NCBI GenBank assembly: GCA_032358255.1
Contig: JAULBX010027850.1
Span: 1-33,444, forward strand
Direction: 5' to 3'
Length of the DNA: 33,444 nucleotides
Origin: Heterotrichella gracilis
Taxonomy: Eukaryota; Sar; Xanthophyceae; Tribonematales; Xanthonemataceae
Both the position numbers and the translations under genes were made by a program. The stretch's first letter is position 1, and each line of letters opens with the position of its first letter. Below the pieces are notes generated by a model. That model worked only from the letters and a program-made list of their open reading frames with translations. It was not told the origin of the DNA and made no database searches. Positions 1 to 8,021 of this stretch are shown in pieces.

Positions 1-713
1 TTAATGCCAACAGCATAATTATGGGTGGCATTTCCAATGGTCATATTTCCATAAATAAATTCAATCAACCCGCTTGTTTCATAAATTTTCACCTGAAAAT
101 TTAAATTGGGCGGACTAGTCCAATATGGCGCTCCTTTATAAATTTCCACGCCTACCCATTCAACAGTGAGTACTCTGTTGGGCGCAGTTCCTGTTGTTTT
201 ATAGATCACTGCATTAGCTATAGGGGATGTTCCGACTGAACCCGGCCATAAGTCGTTATACATTGGTGCAAGTGCGAGCATGGTGCCGCCCGGGCCTCCA
301 ACAGAAAACTCATTGCCATTTAATGGACCATAGGCAGCGCCTGCCGTACCAACATTGGTTGAACTCGAAAAATCAATAAAGCCATTTAAACTGGCACTAA
401 ATCCTGTATAACGAACACCGAGGTACCAGAAGTCGAAACCAATAGGTGTAGAAATCGATCGGTTGTCATCATTTGTAGCTCCACCGGAAGTATTTCTCCA
501 AATAAAACTATTCACACCACTGCCAACTATTGTTGTATAGGTGATACCTGTAGTTCTGGTGACTGTATAGTTAGCACAGGATTGTGAAAAAAGATAAGAG
601 CTAAGTATTAGTAAATAAAAAAAAAGACTTAAACGTTTGTTTTGCCTCAATTTTCCTGCATCAACAAAGATAAAAGAAAAAAAATATCCAATTTTGTTTT
701 GACTTGTAAGCAT
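1..713 (-). CDS. Secreted beta-sandwich protein, 5' part only (runs off left edge)
   Basis: The frame is open from an ATG at 713-711 to the window edge, about 237 codons with no stop; codons are in register with position 3, so the TTA at 1-3 is not its stop. The N-terminus is long (about 30 polar residues including RQNKR), followed by a hydrophobic stretch (LSLFFYLLILSSYLFSQS) that looks like a signal peptide cleaved near SQS-C. The mature part contains DDNRSISTPIGFDFWYLGV, a run ending in NGFIDF, LAPMYNDLW and RVLTVEW, then NFQVKIYETSG and IEFIYGNMTIG. This pattern is familiar from the N-terminal jelly-roll-like module of large Bacteroidota surface proteins that carry a type IX sorting domain at the far end; that end is not in the window. 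TTG at about 645 is an alternative start and would give a more usual signal peptide length. The product is exported; its ligand is unknown. Confidence 0.72.
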   Translation of the reverse strand, partial: MLTSQNKIGYFFSFIFVDAGKLRQNKRLSLFFYLLILSSYLFSQSCANYTVTRTTGITYTTIVGSGVNSFIWRNTSGGATNDDNRSISTPIGFDFWYLGVRYTGFSASLNGFIDFSSSTNVGTAGAAYGPLNGNEFSVGGPGGTMLALAPMYNDLWPGSVGTSPIANAVIYKTTGTAPNRVLTVEWVGVEIYKGAPYWTSPPNLNFQVKIYETSGLIEFIYGNMTIGNATHNYAVGI

Positions 714-963
714 GAATTGCACTGATCTGCATGAACAAACGTTAACGCAAATATACATAATTTAAAGATATAATATGTAGTAAAGGCCCTTGTAGAGGCG
801 ATTTTGAGTAAAAAACTGTGTAATCAAATAGAGGCCTGATCTAAGAGTTTAGACTTAGTAATAATATTTTTTTAAGAAACGAGATTTAAAGATCATACGA
901 ATGCTGTTCTTGACCGAGTTATTAAAGGTTTTACTTAAATTTTGAAATTCAATATCAGACTGT
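714..963. other. Intergenic region, 250 bp
   Basis: AT-rich sequence between two minus-strand genes. Apart from the -7 box at 748-755 I see no gene, repeat or convincing terminator. Confidence 0.5.
748..755 (-). promoter_or_regulatory. Bacteroidota -7 box for the left-edge gene
   Basis: On the minus strand this reads TATATTTG, an exact TAnnTTTG match. It would place transcription start near 742, about 30 nt before the ATG at 713, which supports that start over the internal TTG. No clear -33 TTG is seen. Confidence 0.4.
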
Positions 964-1311
964 CTAATTAACAGACTTAACGCTACTCATAGTCACCACA
1001 TAATTAAGTATCAAGTCCTGTTCTTTGGCATCGATCTCTTCCTTCTTCATTTTTTTATTCACTTTGGCAACCATTCTCGGAATGATCTTGGTCCATTTTT
1101 CTTCACTGCGTGAATTAGGGTTTTTGTAGCCGTGGCATTTATTGCAATTTTGTTCAAACAAGAGTTTGCCTTCATTGAGAGAAGCTAAGGTAATTGTATT
1201 GTTCTTTTGAGCAGCTCTCTCTGCATCTACTTGAGAAGGAATTAATAGTTTAGTGCTACCGCAAGCGACAACAAAAAAGACCAAAGCAAGAGAAAAAAGT
1301 TTTGTTTTCAT
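964..1311 (-). CDS. Small cytochrome c-type lipoprotein
   Basis: This 115-residue protein has a short lipoprotein signal with lipobox VVAC (Cys17) and one c-type heme site, CNKCH at 56-60. Met80, in the context IIPRM, is the likely distal heme ligand. The length fits a single class I cytochrome c domain anchored by its lipid. Such proteins usually shuttle electrons in the periplasm or at the outer membrane; the partner is not shown by the sequence. The gene begins 39 bp after the stop of the FrnE-like lipoprotein on the same strand, so the two are probably co-transcribed and may form an envelope thiol/heme redox pair (inference). No promoter box is seen in the short gap. Confidence 0.8.
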   Translation of the reverse strand: MKTKLFSLALVFFVVACGSTKLLIPSQVDAERAAQKNNTITLASLNEGKLLFEQNCNKCHGYKNPNSRSEEKWTKIIPRMVAKVNKKMKKEEIDAKEQDLILNYVVTMSSVKSVN

Positions 1312-1350
1312 AAGGTGTATTTTTATATTAAATATAATAAAAGACTCAGT

Positions 1351-2130
1351 TTAATTTGTTTTAACTGCTTTTGTTTTTTCATCAAAGGCTTTTGTTAAAC
1401 TTTTTAGAAACACTTCCGGGTCTTGCGCCCCTGAAACGGCAAATTTCCGATCTAAAACAAAAAAAGGAACACCACTCACACCTATTTGTTCTGCTTCTTG
1501 AATATCTGCTTTGACTTCTTTCGCAAAAGCATCTGTGCTCAACACAGTTCTAAGTTCCGCTTCATCTAATCCTATTTCTTTTCCCAATTGTAAAAGGACC
1601 GTATGATCGGCGGTATTTTTCCCTTCAGTAAAATAAGCTTTAAACAAACGTTCTTCTGCGGCATCTCCTTTACCTTTTGATTTCGCGAATTGAATTAAAC
1701 GATGCGCATCAAACGAATTGGCTACTACCGCTTTGTTAAAATCGTAATGCAAACCAACACCCTCGGCCATTTCCATCACATATTGAACGGTAGAATTGGT
1801 ATACTCCATGGTCCACCCTTTACTTTCAGCTAAATGTTGAATGGTGTTTTTAGTGGTATCCGTTTTTAGGTCGGCATTTAATTGAAAACTTTTCCAAACG
1901 ATCTCCACCTGATCTTTTTGTTTAAAATCAGATAAGGCTTTTTCAAATTTTCGTTTGCCAATGTAACAGAAAGGACACATTACGTCGGACCAGATCTCTA
2001 CTTTTATTTTTTCAGCGTTCATGATTGATTGTTTTGCGGTGTTTGTATTTGTGTTGTTTTGAGAATGACCGTCACAACCCGTTAACAAGAAGCCGAGGAT
2101 CAGAAGGGAAACTAGTGGTGTGACTTTCAT
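1351..2130 (-). CDS. Exported FrnE/DsbA-family thiol oxidoreductase, lipoprotein
   Basis: A thioredoxin-fold protein of the FrnE-like branch of the DsbA family. From the chosen start it has 259 residues, with lipobox LLTGC (Cys19), an Asn/Thr-rich linker, the active-site motif CPFC in WSDVMCPFCYIGK (about 52-55), a helical insertion, and the cis-proline loop GVSGVPFF near the C-terminus. FrnE proteins catalyse thiol-disulfide exchange and most are cytosolic; this one carries a lipid-anchor signal in front of a Met (MNAEKIKVEIW) that would be the usual cytosolic start. An ATG at 2145 is in frame, but the promoter -7 box ends at 2147, leaving no room for a leader, so ATG 2130 is preferred. It is followed at 39 bp by the cytochrome c lipoprotein. 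Confidence 0.82.
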   Translation of the reverse strand: MKVTPLVSLLILGFLLTGCDGHSQNNTNTNTAKQSIMNAEKIKVEIWSDVMCPFCYIGKRKFEKALSDFKQKDQVEIVWKSFQLNADLKTDTTKNTIQHLAESKGWTMEYTNSTVQYVMEMAEGVGLHYDFNKAVVANSFDAHRLIQFAKSKGKGDAAEERLFKAYFTEGKNTADHTVLLQLGKEIGLDEAELRTVLSTDAFAKEVKADIQEAEQIGVSGVPFFVLDRKFAVSGAQDPEVFLKSLTKAFDEKTKAVKTN

Positions 2131-2146
2131 GAAGGCCATTCTCATA

Positions 2147-2175
2147 CAAATGTAGTTCTTCTTATAAATAACAAA
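2147..2175 (-). promoter_or_regulatory. Promoter of the FrnE-like gene
   Basis: On the minus strand TTTG (2175-2172), 17 nt, then TACATTTG (2154-2147). This matches the Bacteroidota TTTG-N17-23-TAnnTTTG promoter. Expected transcription start is about 2140, inside the codon run that follows ATG 2145, so translation most likely starts at ATG 2130. Confidence 0.6.
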
Positions 2176-2222
2176 TTAAAATTCTGTTAAATTTGATAAT
2201 TTTACGTTTCAATCATACCTAT

Positions 2223-3305
2223 ATGGATCCTTTAAAGGAGATGTTCAATAAATCATATTTTGAAAAACTGTCCACTGAATTTCAAAAAGTTTATCCCCGT
2301 TTTGATCGTAAGGCCTTTTTAAATGAGTTACTCCTGAATCTGGAAGAACTTTCATTAAACGAACGAATGCGCAAAACCTCTTTGGTACTTCATTCGTATC
2401 TACCGAAAGATTATGTTGAAACCATTGACCTGATGAAACGTGTTATTCAAACAACACCGAGAGGCTACACTAATCTTGTTTTTCCTGATTTTGTTGGCTT
2501 GTTTGGACATGAACAAACAGATGTTTCACTGAACGCTTTGAAATATTTTACACAGTTTGGTTCTTCTGAATTTGCTATTCGAGAGTTTTTAAAACGTGAT
2601 TTTGACAAAACCCTTCAGGTGATGACGGAATGGTCTACCAATAAAAACGAACATGTGCGCCGACTAGCTTCTGAAGGCAGTCGCCCGCGCTTACCCTGGT
2701 CGTTTAAATTAGATCGGGTGATTCAAGAACCTCAGGTAACGCAATCCATCTTAACTCAATTAAAGGAAGATGAGTCTTTGTATGTAAGAAAATCGGTGGC
2801 CAATCATTTAAACGACATTTCCAAAGAAAACGCAACTTATATGATCCAACTGGTGAATAGCTGGAATAAATCTCATCCGCACACGGCCTGGATCATCAAA
2901 CATGCAAGCCGGACACTCATCAAAAAAGGGAATCCAGACTCCCTAAAGGTATTTAATTATGAAAAAAATGTTCAAATTGAAATTCAACATCTGAAACTTT
3001 CTAAAACAAAGATCAAATTAGGAGACAGTTTGCAATTTTCATTCGATCTTATTTCAAAAAAAAGTAAACCGCAAAAACTGGTGATAGATTACATCATTCA
3101 TTACCGTAAAAAATCAGGAGAACTTTCTCCCAAAGTGTTTAAATTAAAAGATGTGGAACTGAAACCCAGGGAAAAGCTAAACATCACCAAAACACAGATC
3201 TTTAAAGATTTTACCACACGCAAACACTTTGGTGGTGATCATCTTTTAGAGATTCAGGTAAACGGAAAAATTTTCGCAAAACATAATTTTAAATTAATTT
3301 TATAG
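2223..3305 (+). CDS. AlkC-type DNA alkylation repair glycosylase with C-terminal Ig-like domain
   Basis: A HEAT-like-repeat DNA glycosylase of the AlkC/AlkD superfamily, which excises 3-methylated and other positively charged alkyl bases. Residues 1 to about 240 are helical HEAT-like repeats. The signature NEHVRRLASEGSRPRLPW at 142-159 is characteristic of AlkC, including an acidic residue (Glu151) in the substrate region. The last about 110 residues (LKLSKTKIKLGDSLQFSFDL onward) look like an Ig-type beta-sandwich, as in the two-domain AlkC proteins. An in-frame ATG at 2193 would add ten residues, but ATG 2223 (MDPLKEMFNKSYF) fits the family start. It heads a plus-strand group ending with an AlkB homologue, and is divergent from the FrnE-like gene. 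Confidence 0.85.
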   Translation: MDPLKEMFNKSYFEKLSTEFQKVYPRFDRKAFLNELLLNLEELSLNERMRKTSLVLHSYLPKDYVETIDLMKRVIQTTPRGYTNLVFPDFVGLFGHEQTDVSLNALKYFTQFGSSEFAIREFLKRDFDKTLQVMTEWSTNKNEHVRRLASEGSRPRLPWSFKLDRVIQEPQVTQSILTQLKEDESLYVRKSVANHLNDISKENATYMIQLVNSWNKSHPHTAWIIKHASRTLIKKGNPDSLKVFNYEKNVQIEIQHLKLSKTKIKLGDSLQFSFDLISKKSKPQKLVIDYIIHYRKKSGELSPKVFKLKDVELKPREKLNITKTQIFKDFTTRKHFGGDHLLEIQVNGKIFAKHNFKLIL

Positions 3306-3319
3306 AAAACCCTAATCTT

Positions 3320-3814
3320 ATGATAGACGACGAAGATGATTTTGACTTTGATTTTAATCCCGAATTTTCGGATGAAGAAAACGCTGAGTTTGAAAAACAA
3401 CAAAAAGAAGAAGAACATCGTTTAAGAACTCATCCGCTTTTTTTGCAGGCAAAAGAAGTGCTTCACATTGTGGATACCTTATTGGATACTTGTCCTGATG
3501 AAATGGTTCGAAAAGACTTCACCAGCACCTTGCGCGATTCGGCAACGATTATTCTGGCGAAATTAAGTTCAGGACTTACTTCCCAATCATATGTTCAGTG
3601 TATGCAAAAGGCTTCTATTATTAGAGATCATGCTGAGTACATGCGTTTGTCTAATCACATGCTGACACATTTAAAAGCATTTGATCCAAAGTACATTAAG
3701 ATGTTCAGAGAGGAAATGGAAAAGTTTAGAGAGTTATTTAAACTGTGGGCAGCAGAAATTCATAAGATGGTACCTGATTATGAAGATGAAGATTGGGGTT
3801 TGTTTATTAAGTGA
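3320..3814 (+). CDS. Acidic helical protein of unknown function
   Basis: A 164-residue soluble protein that I do not recognise. It opens with a very acidic tail (MIDDEDDFDFDFNPEFSDEE), followed by predicted helices rich in Leu and Lys/Glu (HPLFLQAKEVLHIVDTLLDT; about 100-150 FDPKYIKMFREEMEKFRELF), and ends in an acidic DYEDEDWGLFIK. No signal peptide, membrane segment or catalytic motif is visible. It starts 14 bp after the AlkC stop, so it is probably in the same transcript. The acidic N-terminus resembles tails that contact basic partners or mimic nucleic acid, but that is only a suggestion. Confidence 0.75.
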   Translation: MIDDEDDFDFDFNPEFSDEENAEFEKQQKEEEHRLRTHPLFLQAKEVLHIVDTLLDTCPDEMVRKDFTSTLRDSATIILAKLSSGLTSQSYVQCMQKASIIRDHAEYMRLSNHMLTHLKAFDPKYIKMFREEMEKFRELFKLWAAEIHKMVPDYEDEDWGLFIK

Positions 3815-3843
3815 TCATAAGAAATTAAATTTAAAAACAAGAT

Positions 3844-4062
3844 ATGAAATCAGAAAATTGGAGTGTGACAGATGAGGAGGTTTTTAGAAAAACCGGAAAG
3901 AAAATTACGGAGTGGTGCAGAATACTGGATCGATTTCAAGCATCTGATAAAAAACCAAATGATATAGTGGCCTTTTTGCAAACTGATCATGGGGTCCATC
4001 GTCATTGGGCCAGGACCTTAACCACCAATTATTTGCTGAATCATAATGATTCTGCTGAATAG
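3844..4062 (+). CDS. DUF4287-like small protein
   Basis: A 72-residue protein with the pattern FRKTGKKITEWCRILDRF then HGVHRHWARTLTTNYLLNH, which matches my memory of the DUF4287 family (a TGxTxxEWxxxLD helix, then a HGVxxxWAxxxT helix). The family is found alone or next to SRPBCC-type proteins and has no established activity. The start codon follows a 29-bp gap after the acidic protein. It lies between AlkC and AlkB homologues, so a role linked to the alkylation response is possible but unproved. The cytoplasm is the likely location, as there is no signal peptide. Confidence 0.72.
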   Translation: MKSENWSVTDEEVFRKTGKKITEWCRILDRFQASDKKPNDIVAFLQTDHGVHRHWARTLTTNYLLNHNDSAE

Positions 4063-4118
4063 ATAGAAAAAAAGTAAGAGGTCTTGTATTAGTATATCAT
4101 CATTCCTTCTTTTATAAA

Positions 4119-4721
4119 GTGAAATTGAATTTCTTTGATAGGCCTGAAAATTTACTTCCTTATCAGGGACAAGTATATTTTTATTCGGATTTTTTATCGG
4201 AGAATGAAAATAAGGAGTTTTATTCCGCGCTTCTGAATGAAGTTCCATGGAAACAAGAACCTATTAAGATCTTTGGAAAGGAGCTGATGCAGCCTCGCTT
4301 AACAGCATGGTATGCGGATGAAGGAAAGTCTTATACTTACTCTGGGATTACCATGCAGGCTTTTTCATGGACAAGCAATCTATTAAAGATCAAAGAAAAA
4401 GTGGAACAAGTGTCGGGACTTCGATTCAATTCTGCACTTATTAATTATTACCGTAATGGCAATGACAGCATGGGCTGGCACCGCGATAATGAAAAAGAAC
4501 TGGGAAAAAATCCGGTCATTGCCTCTGTGAGTTTAGGTGCTACTCGAACCTTCAAACTCAGAAATTATAAAAATAAAAAGGATCAGGTCTCTTTGGAATT
4601 AGCTGGTGGAAGTTTGTTAACCATGCTCGGAGAAACTAATCACCATTGGGAACACGCCATACCAAAAACAACAAAAGTAAATTCAGGTAGAATCAACATT
4701 ACGTTCAGGTTTATTTATTAA
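4119..4721 (+). CDS. AlkB-type 2-oxoglutarate/Fe(II) dioxygenase
   Basis: A 200-residue AlkB-family oxygenase, which removes alkyl groups from N1-adenine and N3-cytosine type lesions by oxidation. Iron ligands are visible as H121 and D123 in MGWHRDNE, and H179 in HHWEHAIPK. The 2-oxoglutarate-binding RxNxTFR motif is R191-R197 near the end. NYYRNGNDSMGWH and PRLTAWY are typical of the ALKBH2/3-like subgroup, as is the length. The start is GTG at 4119; no in-frame ATG exists nearby upstream, and TTG at 4125 is a possible alternative. It lies 56 bp after the DUF4287 gene and is the last gene of the alkylation-repair group. Nucleic-acid repair is the most likely role; RNA or protein substrates cannot be excluded. 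Confidence 0.88.
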   Translation: MKLNFFDRPENLLPYQGQVYFYSDFLSENENKEFYSALLNEVPWKQEPIKIFGKELMQPRLTAWYADEGKSYTYSGITMQAFSWTSNLLKIKEKVEQVSGLRFNSALINYYRNGNDSMGWHRDNEKELGKNPVIASVSLGATRTFKLRNYKNKKDQVSLELAGGSLLTMLGETNHHWEHAIPKTTKVNSGRINITFRFIY

Positions 4722-4761
4722 GAAGGATTATTTGATTCCTGCCTCCTTCAAACTGACGACT

Positions 4762-4942
4762 ACTCATTCATTCTACTTGAGTTAACTTTGTAAAAGGTTA
4801 ATCGAGTATCAACAATTAAAATTTTTCCAAAGTTTTGCCCGGTGCCTCCTGCCCACTCATCCTACTTGAGAGAACTTTGGAAAAGTTCAAATGAGTATCA
4901 ACGATTAAAATTTTTCCAAAGTTTTGCCCGGTGCCTCCTGCC
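4762..4942. repeat. Two tandem ~90-bp units, each an imperfect hairpin
   Basis: Unit 1 is about 4762-4853 and unit 2 about 4855-4942; both end in GCCCGGTGCCTCCTGCC. Each contains a 12-bp inverted repeat: AACTTTGGAAAA at 4873-4884 against TTTTCCAAAGTT at 4912-4923, and in unit 1 AACTTTGTAAAA at 4784-4795 against 4823-4834 with one mismatch. Unit 1 has a 4-bp duplication (TTCA). The block lies between the convergent ends of the AlkB gene and the outer-membrane protein gene, so it could act as a bidirectional terminator. The stretch 4966-5002 holds a degenerate CTTAGTG/CCTTAG repeat. Confidence 0.75.
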
Positions 4943-5014
4943 AACTGCTCCTGCCTACTTTATATCTTAGTGCTCCTAAGTGTCCTTAGTGTCTTAGTGG
5001 TTTAATAGATTGGT

Positions 5015-7882
5015 CTACTCATGCGGCCTTCCCATACCCGGCGGTCTTCCACCAGGATACATCATTGGTGTTTCTTCTACCTTTGGCGCCACACCACTTT
5101 TAAAGTGTTTGATGGTATAAGTTAAGGTGAACATTAAATATCTTCTTAAAACAGTGGTGTTATTATCTTCTGTATAAGAACCGGTAACTGTTCTGCTAAT
5201 ATTACGGTTCTGATTGAGGATGTCAAACACAGAAACTTTTGCTTCCAATAATTTACTCTTCAAAAATTTATATCCTATGTAGGCATTCCACAAGGTGTAT
5301 TCCTGATTAAAATTGAGACTAAGACCTTTATAGAGTGTTTGTGTAATATCCGTGTTAATGACAAATCCCTTGGCAAAGATCCAGTTTATCTTAAACATAG
5401 CTGACTGCGTAAAATAACTATTGTCCGATTTTGTCTGTACTGAATTTTTTACCACGGTGTAATTGGCATTGTAGCCTATGGAGAAATCCAGTTTCTGGCT
5501 AATATTACTGCCTATAAAAATGCCACCATTGCTCGCATAAGAGCTGGCATAATTGAGTACTCCATTAATTAGGCTGGGAGTATGATTATAATTCAAACCC
5601 CCATTGATATTAAAATTACTTTTTATAGATTTTAAGGGTAAGCCGTAAACCGCATTTAATCTGGCGCTATAATAATCCGATAAGTTAACCGGTTTACTTA
5701 ACTGACTTCCTGCTTTGATCGGCACATTTTGAATGACTGTATCTGTTGTTAAAATGCCGGTGCTATTGGCAATGTAATTACCTGTATAACTGACATTCAT
5801 AAACACCATGGCATTGCGGGAAGTTTGTTTGTTAAAGCCTCCAAAGCGAACATTCAGATTATGGTCGAAGGTTTGTTTTAAATTTTCATTTCCGGATTTT
5901 AACTGCAAGGGATTAGAGACATCTATCACATTTTGTAATTGACTTAAACTTGGAATATTAGTGTTAGAGCGGTAGAACACTCGCAAATTAGTGGCTGCAT
6001 TAAATTTGTAATTTAATTGTGCGTTCGGTAAAATATTTTTAAAGGACTGGTTTAATTGAAAGGCTGTGGGATAGGTTTGATCTCCTTTAAGATCGGATTG
6101 TTGAACATCGGCGCCAAAACTAAAATTTAATTTGCTCTTGTTGTATTTATAGGCCAATCCTGCTCTTTGTGTTTGATAGATGTTAGCGTATTTATTGGAG
6201 AGATTGCTGTTAAAACTGCTATAATCATTCGAAACAGAATTATAATCATAGGTGCTCTTGTCTGAATTTCCTTCTGTATAAGATGGATTGTAAGAGACTT
6301 GCAATTGGGCAAATTTAGTGAGTCCTTCTGTGTACGTTAGATTTGGTGCAATTTTTTTAGTGATGTTATAGGTGTTAAAATTTTGATCCAGAGACGATAA
6401 AGAAGTATCACTGTACTCTGATAACGATGTATATTCACCGGCAATGTTTTTTTCATTCAATTGAGTGAAGATTCCTATAGCGAAACTTCGGCCTTGTTTT
6501 TTGAATTTATGTTGCCATAACAGGTTATTCGAAAAATCGTAAGCACCGGTATTATTTTTAGAATCAGTGATGGTTTTACTTAAAAATAAACTGGAGCTGT
6601 TGCTGTTTCCTGCAATGAGTGAACTGCTCGCATCATTTTTCTGCAAGGTGAGGGCAGGTGTAATGATCAACTTATTTACGGAGTCAATTGTATATTCAAA
6701 TCTAAAGTTGAAGCGGTGGTTTTGATTCACCGTGCGGTCTTTGTTTGTTTGCGTATAGGTTAAATTATCGTCGGTGAAATATTGTCGGTTCAAAACGGCT
6801 ACGTTCGAATTGTCGGTGTAATTAAAAAAGTAACTTCCGGTAACCGCTATTTTTTTACCCCAGTTGTCGGTGTAATTCAATCCTGCTGCTTGTGTCGACG
6901 TGATGCCTTTTTGGGGAGCGTTAAATAGTCCGCTGTTGCCACCCATTCCGCCACCGCCGCTTCCTCCGCCGCCACTCATGCTTTGACCTGAATTACTCAT
7001 GACTCCGCTGATATCAGACATGCTAAAATTTTGCTGATTAATATTGTTTGAAAGTAACAAGAAGGAGATTCTTCGTGCTCCTTTAAAACTGTTAATGCTT
7101 GCCCCGCCATTATAACGTAATTCGTTGTTTTCATCTACACCAATACCTCCGTATACCCGGCCAAACTGACCTTCGTTCATGCCTTTTTTCGTCACAATGT
7201 TCATGGTCTTTTGTTGATTGCCATCATTAAAGCCTGAAAATTGGGACTGATCACTTGCTTTGTCAAAAAATTCTACTTTGTCAATAATGTCTGCGGGAAC
7301 ATTTTTAACACTCGCATTGGGATCATCTCCAAAAAAAGGCTTCCCGTCAACCAGTACTTTTTGTACCGTTTCCCCATTCACTTTTAAGCCGCTGTTATCA
7401 GAGGTCACTCCCGGCATTTTTTTAACCAGATCTTCTGCAGTCGCATCCGGATTGGTTTTATAGGCACTGGCATTGAATGAAACAGAATCTCCTTTTTGCT
7501 CACCTCTGTTTTGTACACCAATAATTTCTACCTCTTTTAGTTTTTTGGTTTTCGACTCTTTGAAAATAATTTTCCCAAGATGAACAGGTGTCGAATCAAG
7601 AGATAGATCCATAAATTGTTCTATTCCTGCATAACTTAAATGACTGAGTTTTAAAATATATTTTTTGTTAGATGACAGAGATAGATTGAATTCTCCGTTA
7701 CCGGTAGTTACAGTTCCGTTGATTAAGGAAGAATCTAGGCTTAAGACTTTAATGGTTGCCCCCGGAAGAGCCTCCCCTTTTTCATCAATGAGAGTTCCAT
7801 CTACTTTTACCTGCGACTTTAGTGATAAAAAGCCTAGGGAAAAGAACAGTAGTAATAGGAAGGGATTTAATTTAGTTAACAT
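5015..7882 (-). CDS. TonB-receptor-like outer membrane beta-barrel protein
   Basis: A 955-residue outer-membrane protein. After a signal peptide (MLTKLNPFLLLLFFSLGFLS, cleaved near LKSQ) comes a carboxypeptidase-regulatory-like domain (VDGTLIDEKGEALPGATIKV, roughly 25-110), then a plug-like domain (VEIIGVQ, DLVKKMPGVTSD, GKPFFGDDPNASVKNVPADI). A barrel of roughly 650 residues follows, ending with a Pro/Gly/Met tail. A Gly/Ser/Met-rich run at about 300-325 lies in what should be an early loop. The layout fits the outer membrane beta-barrel family rather than a classical siderophore receptor, and no substrate can be named. The upstream in-frame start at 7906 is TTG, so ATG 7882 is used. It is transcribed away from the M1 peptidase gene and has no clear promoter box. 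Confidence 0.82.
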   Translation of the reverse strand: MLTKLNPFLLLLFFSLGFLSLKSQVKVDGTLIDEKGEALPGATIKVLSLDSSLINGTVTTGNGEFNLSLSSNKKYILKLSHLSYAGIEQFMDLSLDSTPVHLGKIIFKESKTKKLKEVEIIGVQNRGEQKGDSVSFNASAYKTNPDATAEDLVKKMPGVTSDNSGLKVNGETVQKVLVDGKPFFGDDPNASVKNVPADIIDKVEFFDKASDQSQFSGFNDGNQQKTMNIVTKKGMNEGQFGRVYGGIGVDENNELRYNGGASINSFKGARRISFLLLSNNINQQNFSMSDISGVMSNSGQSMSGGGGSGGGGMGGNSGLFNAPQKGITSTQAAGLNYTDNWGKKIAVTGSYFFNYTDNSNVAVLNRQYFTDDNLTYTQTNKDRTVNQNHRFNFRFEYTIDSVNKLIITPALTLQKNDASSSLIAGNSNSSSLFLSKTITDSKNNTGAYDFSNNLLWQHKFKKQGRSFAIGIFTQLNEKNIAGEYTSLSEYSDTSLSSLDQNFNTYNITKKIAPNLTYTEGLTKFAQLQVSYNPSYTEGNSDKSTYDYNSVSNDYSSFNSNLSNKYANIYQTQRAGLAYKYNKSKLNFSFGADVQQSDLKGDQTYPTAFQLNQSFKNILPNAQLNYKFNAATNLRVFYRSNTNIPSLSQLQNVIDVSNPLQLKSGNENLKQTFDHNLNVRFGGFNKQTSRNAMVFMNVSYTGNYIANSTGILTTDTVIQNVPIKAGSQLSKPVNLSDYYSARLNAVYGLPLKSIKSNFNINGGLNYNHTPSLINGVLNYASSYASNGGIFIGSNISQKLDFSIGYNANYTVVKNSVQTKSDNSYFTQSAMFKINWIFAKGFVINTDITQTLYKGLSLNFNQEYTLWNAYIGYKFLKSKLLEAKVSVFDILNQNRNISRTVTGSYTEDNNTTVLRRYLMFTLTYTIKHFKSGVAPKVEETPMMYPGGRPPGMGRPHE

Positions 7883-7984
7883 ATTTAAGCCGTTTAAATT
7901 ACTCAAAAGGATACACTTTTTAGCTTTCTTACATTGAATTTTACATCTTTTGTCATTTTATTTTCGATACATAAATAGAATTGT

Positions 7985-8014
7985 TTTGCACTGTGCTATT
8001 TCATAGTACTTTTG
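7985..8014 (+). promoter_or_regulatory. Promoter of the M1 peptidase gene
   Basis: TTTG at 7985-7988, 18 nt, then TACTTTTG at 8007-8014, an exact TAnnTTTG box. Only seven bases separate it from ATG 8022, so the transcript would have almost no leader. Confidence 0.6.
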
Positions 8015-8021
8015 TTTTGTT

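Noticed and set aside
4018..4248. 76-codon minus-strand ORF over the DUF4287/AlkB junction
   Set aside because: It overlaps two well-supported plus-strand genes and has no recognisable features.
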